DNA of 64,000 nt from CAWAPS01 sp963783945 (GCA_963783945.1 CAWAPS010000002.1:372001-436000), one strand, 5' to 3'. Positions 17,565-27,190 are shown, counted from the stretch's first letter. The notes: a model not told the origin generated them from the letters alone. Made by a program: numbers and translations.

Positions 17565-18308
17565 ATGATTGGCAGAGCCAAACCGCCGCCACCAGGAACG
17601 GACGCCATCGTGACAGACACCGACCAGCCGTCTCGCCCTCGGGGTCGAGGCGCCGAGAAATCCCTCGCCACCCGGTCGTCACTGGTCGAGCTAGCCGCCG
17701 ACCTGTTCGCCGAGCGTGGGTACATCCAGACCTCCATACGAGATATCGCACGAGCGGCGTCGGTCACGACGGGTGCTGTGTACGGCCACTTCCGCAACAA
17801 GGCCGACCTCCTCGTCGAAGCGATCAGTGAGCGAACAGCCGCTGAGTTCGCCAACCAGCCCGCGACCACCGCTGACGGCTTCCGCGCCGAGCTGACGGCT
17901 TCGGTGGCCGACTTTTCCAAGCGACGTCGACTTCGCGCCCTGATCGTTCAGGGCGCGGCGGCCGCCCAGACCGACGCCGAGACGCGCGACCGGCTCCGGG
18001 AGGAGCAGCTCTATTACATCAACTACTGGACGGAAGGCTGGAAGCACTACCGCGAGAGGCTCGGCATCGACCCTTCTGTGGATGTGGAGACGGCCGTGCT
18101 GTTCACCTGGGCGGCCGAGCTCGGGCTGGGCGTCCTGGAGGGCGTCGGCATCGAGCCAAAATCGAAGACCGCATGGGCTAACGCCTTCGACCGGTTTGTC
18201 AGGACGCTCCAGCTCTCCCCCGACCAATCTCCACCAGGCGGAGCCCGTAAGCAACCCCGAAAGCCGAGCTCCGCGCCCGACAGCACCACGGGACCGGCGC
18301 CCGGATGA
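17565..18308 (+). CDS. TetR family transcriptional regulator
   Basis: 247 residues. N-terminal HTH at about 35-80: LVELAADLFAERGY, TSIRDIARAASVTTGAVYGHF and a NKADLLVEAI helix. The C-terminal ligand domain is unlike its neighbours and ends in a disordered Pro/Ser tail (PPGGARKQPRKPSSAP). ATG 17565 was chosen; a GTG at 17610 could also serve. Coupled to the sulfotransferase by a 4-nt overlap. The palindrome at 15077-15091 is a candidate target. Confidence 0.9.
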   Translation: MIGRAKPPPPGTDAIVTDTDQPSRPRGRGAEKSLATRSSLVELAADLFAERGYIQTSIRDIARAASVTTGAVYGHFRNKADLLVEAISERTAAEFANQPATTADGFRAELTASVADFSKRRRLRALIVQGAAAAQTDAETRDRLREEQLYYINYWTEGWKHYRERLGIDPSVDVETAVLFTWAAELGLGVLEGVGIEPKSKTAWANAFDRFVRTLQLSPDQSPPGGARKQPRKPSSAPDSTTGPAPG

Positions 18309-19507
18309 CCGGGCAACCCGGGGCCGGACGGCTATCTCCCGCCCCTGGGCGCGGGTTCGTGCCGGTGGAGTCGCTCCTGGACGCGGCGCAGGCTGGCACC
18401 GGGCTTGATGACTTCGGCGACGACTCATTCCGCGAGGGCCTGGAGCGCTTCGTCCAGGCCGTCGATCAGGGAGGGCGGCTGACCACCTTGGGAGAAGTCG
18501 CCGTCCGCGAACAGGTCGTCCGCCTGCTGTCGCAACGGCTGCACATCGAGGACTGGTACCGGCGCCACCCCGAGATCGAAGACGAGGAGATTGCCTCGCC
18601 GCTGATCGGGGTCACCATTCCCCGTACCGGGTCGACCGCCTTGTCCTTTCTCCTCGCCGAGGACCCTGACGCCCGCTCTCTCCGGGCCTGGGAAGCAATG
18701 GAGCCCTGCCCTCCCCCCTCGACCGTGGACGGCCCCGACCCTCGCATCGACCGGGCGCGAGCAGTCATGGGAACAAAAGACCGGGAGTCGTCGAGGCTGG
18801 CCGCCCTGGTACCGTCGTCGGCTACCGGACCTATGGAGACGCAGTTTCTCATGGCCCTGGACTTCAAGGCTTTCCTCTTTCAGGGATTCGCCCACGTCCC
18901 GTCCTACTCGAAGTGGCTGATCCACGAGGCCGATTTGACCTCTACTTACCGGTACCAACGCCGGACACTGAAGCTCCTGCAGTGGGGCCGGTCGAGGCAG
19001 CAGTGGAGGCTGAAATGCCCGACCAACCTCCTGTTCATGGATTCCCTGGCGCGGGCATTCCCGGACGCCCGGTTCGTGATGACCCACCGGGACCCAACCG
19101 AAGTGATCGTCTCCGTCTCCGATCTGTACTCCGAGGTGCGCGGGATGTACAGCTCGGACATCGACCTCGAGTATCTCGGCGCCATGAATCTCGAGCTCCT
19201 GTCTGAAGGCTTGCGCCGTACCATCGAATTCCGCGACGGCGGCGCGGACGACCGCTTCTACGACATCGACTTCCGTGCCATGCAGCGAGACCCGATCAGG
19301 GAGGTCCGCGGCCTCTACGCTTGGCTCGGGGAGCCGGTGACCGAGGAGTTCGAGGCCGGCATGCAACGTTGGTGGCGTGACAACGGAGCAACCCGCGAGG
19401 AGAACCTCCACCCCGATCCAGCCACGTTCGGCCTCGACCTCGATCGAATCCGTCCGCTGTTCGCCGATTACACCAGTCGCATACCCGGCTGGACATCCCG
19501 GGAGTAG
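18305..19507 (+). CDS. Sulfotransferase (PAPS-dependent) family protein
   Basis: 400 residues. The 5'-phosphosulfate loop GVTIPRTGSTALSFLLAED and the 3'-phosphate site FVMTHRDPTEVIVSV are clear, with WRLKCPTNLLFMD between them. This long type (about 400 residues) is common in mycobacteria and related lineages, where substrates include lipids and steroid-like alcohols. The role in this cluster is unknown. Overlaps the TetR stop by 4 nt. Confidence 0.9.
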   Translation: MTGQPGAGRLSPAPGRGFVPVESLLDAAQAGTGLDDFGDDSFREGLERFVQAVDQGGRLTTLGEVAVREQVVRLLSQRLHIEDWYRRHPEIEDEEIASPLIGVTIPRTGSTALSFLLAEDPDARSLRAWEAMEPCPPPSTVDGPDPRIDRARAVMGTKDRESSRLAALVPSSATGPMETQFLMALDFKAFLFQGFAHVPSYSKWLIHEADLTSTYRYQRRTLKLLQWGRSRQQWRLKCPTNLLFMDSLARAFPDARFVMTHRDPTEVIVSVSDLYSEVRGMYSSDIDLEYLGAMNLELLSEGLRRTIEFRDGGADDRFYDIDFRAMQRDPIREVRGLYAWLGEPVTEEFEAGMQRWWRDNGATREENLHPDPATFGLDLDRIRPLFADYTSRIPGWTSRE

Positions 19508-19587
19508 GGCGCAGCATGGCGTGACCGCTACGCGATCGGCCGTGTTAGCCTGCTTCAAGTCTCTACGTATCGAGTTTGGGGGTATCC

Positions 19588-20445
19588 ATGGCAGGTCGTC
19601 TCGAAGGCAAGGTCGCGTTCATCACCGGAGCGGCACGCGGACAGGGGCGCAGTCACGCCGTTCGCCTCGCCGAGGAGGGCGCCGACATAATCGCCGTCGA
19701 CATCTGCAAGCAGATCGAATCAAACCTGTACCCTCTTGCCACCCCGGAGGACCTCGAGGAGACAGCGAAAGCTGTCGAGAACGTCGGCCGGCAGATAGTC
19801 GCCAGGCAGGCTGACGTGCGCTATCGGGAGTCTCTGCAATCGGTCCTCCAGGAGGGTGTTCGCCAGTTCGGACACCTCGACGTGGTCGTGGCCAATGCCG
19901 GCATCATGCCGATGGGGACCGAGAACCCAATGGACTTCGTGGACGCCACCGACGTCGACCTGATCGGCGTGATGAACACGGTGGCCGCATCCATCCCCCA
20001 CCTCCCGGACGGCGCCTCCATCATCGTCACCGGTTCCAACGCCGGCCTGATGCCCAACACCACCGACAGCGGATCTATGGGAGCGGGTGGTGCGGGCTAC
20101 GCCTGGTCCAAGCGAACGCTTGTCGGTTACGTGGAGCAGATGGCCCTCAGCCTGGCCCGGCGCATGATCAGGGTCAACGCAGTCCACCCCACCAACTGCA
20201 ACACGCACCTCATTCACAACAAGGAGCTGTACCAGGTCTTCCGCCCGGATCTGGAGAACCCGACCGTCGAGGATGTCATCCCGGCCTTCACGTATTTCCA
20301 GGCCATGCCGATTCCCTACGTGGAGCCGGTAGACATCTCGAATGCGGTCCTTTTCTTCGCTTCCGACGATTCGCGCTACGTGACCGGTCAGCAATTGCGC
20401 ATCGACGCCGGCTCTCTACTGAGGTGGCCCAACGGGCCGAGGTAG
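19588..20445 (+). CDS. Mycofactocin-type SDR family oxidoreductase
   Basis: 285 residues; near-exact family N-terminus LEGKVAFITGAARGQGRSH and VDICKQI with the group-specific insertion (LYPLATPEDLEETAKAVE). Catalytic YAWSK present; C-terminus YVTGQQLRIDAGSLLR. These enzymes oxidise alcohols with a tightly held nicotinamide regenerated by mycofactocin. ATG 19588 follows GGGGG; an ATG four codons upstream lacks a better site. Second enzyme of this type in the window, so mftA-F are predicted elsewhere in the genome. Confidence 0.93.
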   Translation: MAGRLEGKVAFITGAARGQGRSHAVRLAEEGADIIAVDICKQIESNLYPLATPEDLEETAKAVENVGRQIVARQADVRYRESLQSVLQEGVRQFGHLDVVVANAGIMPMGTENPMDFVDATDVDLIGVMNTVAASIPHLPDGASIIVTGSNAGLMPNTTDSGSMGAGGAGYAWSKRTLVGYVEQMALSLARRMIRVNAVHPTNCNTHLIHNKELYQVFRPDLENPTVEDVIPAFTYFQAMPIPYVEPVDISNAVLFFASDDSRYVTGQQLRIDAGSLLRWPNGPR

Positions 20446-20580
20446 GATTAGGCCGCGGGACAGACCACGGACTTCTGCGGAGGTGTCCCCCGCGACCTTC
20501 GCCGCCGGGGTGGCGGGCACGAACGTGCTCGATGACATCGGCCGCTCCGCCCCAACAGGGGGAGACACAACGGAGGCCTC

Positions 20581-21342
20581 GTGACCATCGAGCTGGCCCT
20601 TACCCCTGATTCCAGGTGGGAGATCGAGGCCCCCGCGCTCGTTGAGGCCGCCCATCAGGCCGGGTTCGAAGCGGTCGGACTGCTTGCCGGCCAGGCCGGC
20701 GAGGACGCGGCGTCGACCCTGAGCGCGTTCGGGCTGCGTTGCCACGAGGTGCTGGCTTTGGTGCTGACAAACGACGAGCAGATCACCTTGTCATCGGCGG
20801 AGTATCTGGCAGTGGCCGCAGCTGCAGTCAGGGCGGAGTGGGTCCTGACGGTGTTCCGGGCCCCGCTCAGTGACGCCACCGCCAAACTCGTACGGAGGTG
20901 CGCCGGGCTGTTCCACGCGGCCGGCTCGAAGATGGCGGTCGAGTTCAGCCCCCTGGGCTCGGTGGGATCCATTCCGGCCGGGCTCGAGATCGTCGCCGTC
21001 GCCGGTCCCCAACAGGCCGGGCTGATGATCGATTCGTGGCACTTCTGCGTCGGAAGCAGCACCTGGGAGGATCTGGCTCGGGTCCCGCTCGAGCAGATCG
21101 CTTATGTCCAGTTCGCCGACGCCCTGGCTCCTCTATCGGATGACCTGGCTCGGGAGACCACTGAGCGCCGGGCCATGCCCGGCGAGGGGGTTCTGGAGCT
21201 GAGCCGCTTCTCGTCGACATTGCTCGAAAGGGGCTGGGAGGGTACGGTCAGCGTCGAGGTATTGAACCGGGAGCTCAGCCGGCTGCCGGTACCCGAGTTT
21301 GCCCGCCGGGCGCACACGGCGGCCGCTCGATACTGGACGTGA
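20581..21342 (+). CDS. Sugar phosphate isomerase/epimerase-like TIM barrel protein
   Basis: 253 residues of the xylose-isomerase-like/AP endonuclease 2 barrel. Recognisable strands: AAHQAGFEAVGLLAG, KMAVEFSPLGS, AGLMIDSWHF and IAYVQFADAL, with metal-ligand Glu/Asp/His positions, and a C-terminal GWEGTVSVEVLNRE. In catabolic clusters such proteins act as isomerases or ring-modifying enzymes; the reaction is not known here. GTG start at 20581 preceded by GGAGGCCTC. Confidence 0.82.
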   Translation: MTIELALTPDSRWEIEAPALVEAAHQAGFEAVGLLAGQAGEDAASTLSAFGLRCHEVLALVLTNDEQITLSSAEYLAVAAAAVRAEWVLTVFRAPLSDATAKLVRRCAGLFHAAGSKMAVEFSPLGSVGSIPAGLEIVAVAGPQQAGLMIDSWHFCVGSSTWEDLARVPLEQIAYVQFADALAPLSDDLARETTERRAMPGEGVLELSRFSSTLLERGWEGTVSVEVLNRELSRLPVPEFARRAHTAAARYWT

Positions 21343-21409
21343 GCAGATAGGTGGGCCCGGCCGGGGCGGTTGTGACAAACGACCAACCCGGAAAGCCAGC
21401 GCGATGATA

Positions 21410-21438
21410 TTGACGTCGGAGTCGATAACAGCTAGGAT
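21410..21438 (+). promoter_or_regulatory. Sigma70-like promoter of the 21573 amidohydrolase
   Basis: TTGACG (21410-21415), 17-nt spacer, TAGGAT (21433-21438). The distance to the start codon is 134 nt, leaving a long leader without an obvious fold. It would drive the amidohydrolase-P450-acyl-CoA dehydrogenase-TetR run. Confidence 0.55.
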
Positions 21439-21572
21439 GGCTCACACCGGCAACGGGTCGCCCCGACTGGCTGCAGTCGCTTCGCCATGTCTGAGTTCAC
21501 TCAGCAGAGCGGTGCGATGGTCAAGTACGGCGTTTCACGGCTGTCGCAATTCCTTTTGATACGGAGGTGGTC

Positions 21573-22775
21573 ATGCCCAAGAATGTCGTCGACTTTCCCG
21601 TTTTCGACGCCGACAACCACATGTACGAGACGACCGAAGCGTTTACGAAGTTCCTGCCTTCGGAGTACTCGGGGCTGATCAAGTACGTGCAGGTGAACGG
21701 CCGCGACAAGATCGCGGTCAGGAACGTCATCTCCGACTACATCCCGAACCCCACCTTCAACGTGGTGGCCCGGCCGGGAGCCTGGGAGGAGTACTTCAAG
21801 CGAGGCAATCCCGACGGGAAGTCCACCCGGGAGATGATGGGTGATCCGATCAGATCTCCCGAGGCCTTCTTCGCACCCGAGCCCCGCCTGGCCCTCATGG
21901 ACGAGCTCGGCATAGATCGGGCGCTTATGTGGCCGACCCTGGCCAGCCTGCTCGAAGAGCGGCTGCGCACGGATCCGAAAGCGACCCATGTGGTTGTGCA
22001 CGCCTTGAACCAATGGATGCACGAGCACTGGTCCTTCAACTACGAGGGGCGCATATTCCCGACTCCCGTCATCACCCTGCCGATCGTGAGCGAGGCCATC
22101 AAGGAGCTGGAGTGGGTGGCGGAGCGAGGGGCGAAGATCATCCTCATCAGGCCGGCTCCCGTTCCTGGCTATGAAGGCGTACGGTCTTTTGCCCTGCCCG
22201 AATTCGACGCATTCTGGGCGAAGGTCGTAGAGCTCGACGTGACCGTCGGCTTGCACTCTTCCGACGACGGCCTGACTCGTTACTTCAACCTGTGGGAGGG
22301 CCGGCCGGACGGAGAACATCTTCCCTTCGCCAAACCGTCGGCCTTTCTCGACATCATGCATACCCAGGGCCGGGGCATTTTCGACGCGGTGGCTTCTTTG
22401 ATCGGCCACGAGCTGCTGTCCCGTTTCCCGACCCTCCGGATTCTGCCGGTGGAGAACGGATCCGGCTGGGTGCGGCCCCTCGTCGACGCGCTCGGCACCT
22501 CTTACGCACACAGCCCCAAGCTGTACCCGGAGGATCCATTGATGGTGCTCAAGCGCAACGTCTGGATCCACCCATTCCACGAAGAGGATCCACGGGGCCT
22601 GATCGAGCTCATGGGGGTTGACCGGGTTGTGTTCGGATCCGACTTCCCGCACGCCGAGGGTATGTCCGATCCTCTCTCCTACGTAGACGAACTCGAGGGT
22701 CTGCCGCGAGACGACGTGGCCAAGGTGATGGGTGGCAACCTCGCCGAGGTGATGAAGGTTCCCTTCGCGGCGTAA
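21573..22775 (+). CDS. Amidohydrolase family 2 metal-dependent hydrolase
   Basis: 400 residues. N-terminal FPVFDADNHMYETTEAF, conserved in this actinobacterial group (the metal motif is DADNH rather than HxH), LHSSDDGL in the middle and FGSDFPHAEGMSDP carrying the late Asp. Related proteins act on aromatic or terpenoid ring products. ATG 21573 was preferred to GTG 21567 because GGAGGTGGTC precedes it. The P450 follows after 14 nt, so the two are co-transcribed. Confidence 0.9.
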   Translation: MPKNVVDFPVFDADNHMYETTEAFTKFLPSEYSGLIKYVQVNGRDKIAVRNVISDYIPNPTFNVVARPGAWEEYFKRGNPDGKSTREMMGDPIRSPEAFFAPEPRLALMDELGIDRALMWPTLASLLEERLRTDPKATHVVVHALNQWMHEHWSFNYEGRIFPTPVITLPIVSEAIKELEWVAERGAKIILIRPAPVPGYEGVRSFALPEFDAFWAKVVELDVTVGLHSSDDGLTRYFNLWEGRPDGEHLPFAKPSAFLDIMHTQGRGIFDAVASLIGHELLSRFPTLRILPVENGSGWVRPLVDALGTSYAHSPKLYPEDPLMVLKRNVWIHPFHEEDPRGLIELMGVDRVVFGSDFPHAEGMSDPLSYVDELEGLPRDDVAKVMGGNLAEVMKVPFAA

Positions 22776-22789
22776 GTGAGATCTCGTCG

Positions 22790-23995
22790 ATGACCGCCCT
22801 GGATTCCGAGGTCTACTACGACCCGTACGATTTCGAGATCGATACGGATCCCTACCCGATCTGGAGACGGCTGCGCCTGGAACGGCCCCTGTACTACAAC
22901 GAGCGCTACGACTTCTATGCACTGAGTCGCTTCGACGATGTGGAGCGATGCTTCGTCGACTGGAAGACGTATTTGTCCAGTCGAGGAAGTGTCATCGAGA
23001 TCATCAAGAGCGGAATGGAGATCCCTCCCGGCTCGATCATCTTCGAGGACCCTCCCACCCACGACCTGCATCGCGGGCTTCTTTCCCGGGTGTTCACTCC
23101 CCGCAAGGTCACCGCCCTGGAAGCAAAGGTCCGCGAATTCTGTGCTCGCAGCCTCGACCCTCTAATCGGCTCCGGTGGCTTCGACTTCATACAGGACCTG
23201 GGCGCCCAGATGCCGATGCGAACGATCGGCATGCTCCTCGGTATCCCCGAGTCGGATCAGGAGGCCATCCGGGATCGCATCGACGAAGGGCTGCGGCTGA
23301 CCGAGGGCTCGATGCCTGATGCTTCCGCTCGCCTGACGCCCGACGAGATGGGCAGCAACGAGTTCGCCGACTACATCGACTGGCGGGCCCAACATCCGTC
23401 GGACGACTTGATGACAGAGCTACTCAACGCCGAGTTCGACGATGTCACCGGGGAAAGGCGGCGCCTCACCCGCGACGAGGTCCTCGGGTACGTCAATCTG
23501 CTCGCGGGAGCTGGTAACGAAACCACCACTCGATTGATCGGGTGGACCGGCAAGGTGCTCGCTGATCATCCCGAACAGCGCCAGCAGCTGGTCGAGGACC
23601 GGCGCCTCATCCCGAACGCCATCGAAGAGCTACTGCGTTACGAGGCGCCATCACCGGTCCAGGCCCGCTACGTCGCCCGCGATGTCGAGCACCACGGACA
23701 GATGGTGCCGGAGGGCAGCGTGATGGTGTTGCTCAACGCATCTGGCAACCGGGACGAGCGGAAGTTCGATGATCCGGACCGCTTCGACATCCAGCGCCGG
23801 ATCGGCCATCACCTGAGCTTCGGGTACGGCATCCACTTTTGCCTCGGAGCCGCCCTGGCCCGGCTGGAGGGGCGGGTGGCGCTCGACGAAGTGCTCAAGC
23901 GCTTTCCCACGTGGGAGGTCGACTGGGACCACGCCGTGCAGGCTCGTACATCCACGGTTCGGGGCTGGGAACGCCTGCCCGTCACCATTCCCTGA
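22790..23995 (+). CDS. Cytochrome P450
   Basis: 401-residue soluble P450 with all canonical elements: I-helix GAGNETTTRL, ExxR in EELLRYE, and the heme loop FGYGIHFCLGAALAR. N-terminal YDPYDFEIDTDPYPIWRRL is typical of actinobacterial families acting on steroids, terpenoids or fatty acids. Co-transcribed with the amidohydrolase upstream and the acyl-CoA dehydrogenase downstream (34-nt gap). Redox partner probably the small ferredoxin at 27191-27382. Confidence 0.95.
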   Translation: MTALDSEVYYDPYDFEIDTDPYPIWRRLRLERPLYYNERYDFYALSRFDDVERCFVDWKTYLSSRGSVIEIIKSGMEIPPGSIIFEDPPTHDLHRGLLSRVFTPRKVTALEAKVREFCARSLDPLIGSGGFDFIQDLGAQMPMRTIGMLLGIPESDQEAIRDRIDEGLRLTEGSMPDASARLTPDEMGSNEFADYIDWRAQHPSDDLMTELLNAEFDDVTGERRRLTRDEVLGYVNLLAGAGNETTTRLIGWTGKVLADHPEQRQQLVEDRRLIPNAIEELLRYEAPSPVQARYVARDVEHHGQMVPEGSVMVLLNASGNRDERKFDDPDRFDIQRRIGHHLSFGYGIHFCLGAALARLEGRVALDEVLKRFPTWEVDWDHAVQARTSTVRGWERLPVTIP

Positions 23996-24029
23996 CCCAT
24001 CGAAGACATGGAAGGCACGAGGTCCGATC

Positions 24030-25154
24030 GTGTTGATTGATTTGGTTCCTGATCAAGAGTTTCTTCGGGAGACCACCGCGAGGTTTTTGGCGGTGGAGAT
24101 GCCGGTGGATGAGTTGCGCCGGTTGCGTGATGATCCGGGGGGTTTTGATCGGGGTTGGTGGCGACGGGGGGCCGATTTGGGATGGACCTCGTTGCTGGTG
24201 ACCGAGGAGCTGGGTGGGGGTTCGGTAAGCGGTCGGGGCTTGGTGGATCTGTCGTTGATCGCCTTGGAGTTCGGTCGTCACGCCGCGCCGGGGCCGTTGG
24301 GTCCGGCGAATGTGGTGGCGGGGGCGGTGGGGTCGCTGGCGGGGGGTTCGGTGGTGGGCGAGATCGTGGGCGGGGCGCCCGCAGCGTGGTGCGTGGAGGA
24401 ACCGGATGGCGGGTTGCTGGCCGGCCGGTTCGATCTGGACGTGCGCCTGGAGGGGGACGGAGTGGTCATCGACGGGGTGAAGCGGCCGGTCGAGTCGGCG
24501 GCTCAAGCGGAGTATCTGCTGATCAGTGGGCGCACGGGGGACGGGGTGACCCAGGTGGTGGTCCCGGCGGGCACCGCGGGGGTGTCGTTTGAGGCTATGA
24601 GTTCGGTGGATCTGACCCGCCGGTTCTTCCAGGTTCGTTTCGATTCGGTGCGGGTGGGGGCCGACATGGTGGTGGGCCGGGTGGGTGAAGGGGCGGCGGC
24701 GGTGCAACGCCAGTTGGGCCAGGCGCTGGTGGTGGCCAACGCCGAGTCGGTGGGGGCCATGGAGCGGGCATTCGATATGACCGTGGCCTGGGCGTTCGAT
24801 CGTTACTCCTTCGGCCGGCCCCTCGCCTCCTACCAGGAGCTCAAGCACCGTTTCGCCGACATGAAGTCGTGGCTGGAAGCAGCCCGTGCGATAGCCGACG
24901 CCTCGACCGAGGCCGCCGCCATCGACTCGGCGGAGGCGGGCGAGTTGTTGAGCGCGGCGAAGGCGTTCATCGGCCACTACGGGGTGGAACTGGTCCAGGA
25001 CTGCGTGCAGATCCACGGCGGGATCGGGGTCACCTTCGATCACGACCTGCACCTGTTCTTGCGCCGGGTCACCCTCAACAGCGCCCTGTGGGGCACCCCG
25101 GCCGCTCACCGCCAGCGCCTGGCCGACCTGGCCCTAGCCCACGACGAGCCATGA
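24030..25154 (+). CDS. Acyl-CoA dehydrogenase family protein (short type)
   Basis: 374 residues, FadE-like. N-terminal helical domain, middle beta domain and a C-terminal helical domain with RYSFGRPLASYQELKHRFADM and QIHGGIGVTFDHDLHLFLRR. The usual catalytic Glu position is not evident; such degenerate subunits form alpha2beta2 enzymes with a partner, here the next gene (ATGA overlap). Codon use changes within the gene: positions 24030-24760 are dominated by G-ending codons (GGG, GTG, TTG), the rest is ordinary. GTG start. Confidence 0.88.
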   Translation: MLIDLVPDQEFLRETTARFLAVEMPVDELRRLRDDPGGFDRGWWRRGADLGWTSLLVTEELGGGSVSGRGLVDLSLIALEFGRHAAPGPLGPANVVAGAVGSLAGGSVVGEIVGGAPAAWCVEEPDGGLLAGRFDLDVRLEGDGVVIDGVKRPVESAAQAEYLLISGRTGDGVTQVVVPAGTAGVSFEAMSSVDLTRRFFQVRFDSVRVGADMVVGRVGEGAAAVQRQLGQALVVANAESVGAMERAFDMTVAWAFDRYSFGRPLASYQELKHRFADMKSWLEAARAIADASTEAAAIDSAEAGELLSAAKAFIGHYGVELVQDCVQIHGGIGVTFDHDLHLFLRRVTLNSALWGTPAAHRQRLADLALAHDEP

Positions 25155-26467
25155 CCAACCAACCCCAACAACAACCAGATCAGGATCTGGCCCCCGAGTT
25201 TCCCGAGGATGTCGATGTAGAGGCGTTCCGCCGGCGGGCTCGGGCCTGGATCAGAGCCAACCTGCAACCCGCCGACCCCGCGGCCCTGGCCGCCGCCCTT
25301 TCGGGTCGGCTGTCCGAGAGCGACGAGCTCGCCGAAATCCGCCACGAACGCAACCTGCAGCGCCGCCTGTTCGACGCCGGCCTGGCCGGGATCTGCGTTC
25401 CGCGCCCCTACGGTGGCCAAGGACTCACGCCCGGCCACCAGCACGCCCTCAACCAGGAACTCGCCGGCTGCGAATACCCCGCCCGCATCCAGGTCCCCAA
25501 CTTCTCCCCCTGCGCCGCGGTGCTACTGGAGTTCGGCACGGAAGAACAAAAACAACGCCACCTGCCTCCCCTGCTAAGGGGCGAGCAGCTGTGGATGCAG
25601 CTGCTATCGGAGCCCTCGGGCGGCTCCGACGTGGCCGCCGCGCTTACCACCGCCATCGCCGACGGCGACGAATGGGTCCTAAACGGTTCCAAAATCTGGA
25701 CCACCGGAGCCTGGTGGTCCGACTGGGGCCTGTGCCTGGCCCGCACCAATTGGGACGTCCCCAAACACCGCGGGCTCACCGTGTTCGTGTTCCCCCTCCA
25801 CCAATCGGGTGTCGAGATCCACCGCATCGAGATGCTCAACGGATCCAAAGAATTCTGCCAGGAGTTCCTCACCGACCTCAGGATCCCCGACCGCGACCGC
25901 ATCGGCAACGTCGACGATGGCTGGACCGTAGGCATCCGCTGGATGTACCACGAGCGCATGCTCTACAGCAACCCGCTGGTCACCATCCCCGCCGACCACC
26001 GCCCCGCCGCCGCCATCACCCCCCAAACCATCGCCCGCCACGCCGGCACCCACCACGACCCCTACATCAAGGACCTCATCGGCGAAGCCCGCATGCTCGA
26101 GCTGGTCGGTACCCACCTCCAACCCCACATCGCCGACAGTATTCGCAGCGGCCGGCTCAACGATCAAGCCGCCGCCATCGCCCGCCTTTACCACGGCCTC
26201 ACCACCGCCCGCACCCGTACCATCACCTACAACATCGCCGGCCCCGCCGGCGCCGCCTGGCTCCCCCAGGACGGACCCCTGGCCGAACGCGGTACCGACT
26301 TTTTGATGCGCCAAGTCTCTTGCATCGGCGGCGGCACCACCGAAATGGCCCGCAATGTCATCAGCGAACGCGTCCTCAACATGCCCCGCGAACGCACCAA
26401 CGACCGCGATACCCCCTTCCGCCAAATCCCCCGCGGACCCACCAACACCCCACCAAACCAGACCTGA
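25151..26467 (+). CDS. Acyl-CoA dehydrogenase family protein (long type)
   Basis: 438 residues. FAD/substrate motifs QLLSEPSGGSDVAAA and WVLNGSKIWTTGAWWSDWG, then the C-terminal domain with QVSCIGGGTTEMARNVISERVL. Starts at ATG 25151, overlapping the previous stop by 4 nt; the open frame further upstream is a shadow of the previous gene. Very C-rich codons, especially after 25970. Probably the catalytic partner of the preceding subunit, acting on a CoA-activated side chain or ring fragment. Confidence 0.92.
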   Translation: MTNQPQQQPDQDLAPEFPEDVDVEAFRRRARAWIRANLQPADPAALAAALSGRLSESDELAEIRHERNLQRRLFDAGLAGICVPRPYGGQGLTPGHQHALNQELAGCEYPARIQVPNFSPCAAVLLEFGTEEQKQRHLPPLLRGEQLWMQLLSEPSGGSDVAAALTTAIADGDEWVLNGSKIWTTGAWWSDWGLCLARTNWDVPKHRGLTVFVFPLHQSGVEIHRIEMLNGSKEFCQEFLTDLRIPDRDRIGNVDDGWTVGIRWMYHERMLYSNPLVTIPADHRPAAAITPQTIARHAGTHHDPYIKDLIGEARMLELVGTHLQPHIADSIRSGRLNDQAAAIARLYHGLTTARTRTITYNIAGPAGAAWLPQDGPLAERGTDFLMRQVSCIGGGTTEMARNVISERVLNMPRERTNDRDTPFRQIPRGPTNTPPNQT

Positions 26468-27159
26468 TGGCCCAGACCAAACACCCGGACTACGCCGGCG
26501 GGATCCCGCCGGGAGCCGCGGTCGGAATCGAGAAGCCCAACGGACCGCGTTCTCCCAAAGGCGCAGAAACCCGGGCTCGCCTGCTCGCAGCGGCCAAGGC
26601 CATCTTCGAGGAGAACGGCTTCCTCGACGCCCGGATCTCCGATATCGCCGAACGGGCCGGCCTGTCCCACGGCTCCTTCTACCACTACTTCGACTCCAAG
26701 GAGGAGATCTTCCGGGAGGTAGCCGAGGCCGTGGAGGAGCAGCTCGTCACCCCGCTCGGCAGTGTGATCCTCGATCCCGATTCAGATGCCCTGCCTGCGG
26801 AACGCATTCGGGATGCCATCCGCTTCCACATGGAAGGGTACCGGCGCGAAGCCCGGATCATGGGCGTCATAGAACAGGTCTCCCGCTACGACGAGCACGT
26901 GAAAGCGGCCCGGTTCAAGCGCCATCGCCATTACGCCGAGCTGGTCGAGGAATCGATTCGACTGCTCCAGCGACACGGTCTGGTCGATCCCGAGCTCGAT
27001 CCCGTGATCGCAGCCGTGGCAGTGGGATCGATGACGAGCCGCTTCCCTGAGATGTGGTTCGTCGAGGGACGTCTGGACTGCGGCTTTGACGAGGGGGTGG
27101 AGCAGCTCACCCGGGTATTCATCAACGCCCTCGGGCTCCAGGACGCTCACAGCGGTTAG
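26467..27159 (+). CDS. TetR family transcriptional regulator
   Basis: 230 residues. HTH at about 30-75: RARLLAAAKAIFEENGF, ARISDIAERAGLSHGSFYHYF and DSKEEIFREV. Start ATG 26467 overlaps the acyl-CoA dehydrogenase stop (TGATG). C-terminal domain resembles TetR_C of regulators controlling fatty-acid or steroid degradation genes; it probably controls the operon it ends. The open frame upstream of 26467 is not coding. Confidence 0.9.
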   Translation: MAQTKHPDYAGGIPPGAAVGIEKPNGPRSPKGAETRARLLAAAKAIFEENGFLDARISDIAERAGLSHGSFYHYFDSKEEIFREVAEAVEEQLVTPLGSVILDPDSDALPAERIRDAIRFHMEGYRREARIMGVIEQVSRYDEHVKAARFKRHRHYAELVEESIRLLQRHGLVDPELDPVIAAVAVGSMTSRFPEMWFVEGRLDCGFDEGVEQLTRVFINALGLQDAHSG

Positions 27160-27190
27160 CCAGCCGGCGCGGCAAAGGGAGGCGAGAGCC

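Noticed and set aside
25591..26466. Long plus-strand frame upstream of the second TetR gene
   Set aside because: Arg/His/Pro-rich product in a shifted frame of the acyl-CoA dehydrogenase; the TetR start is set by the TGATG overlap at 26467.
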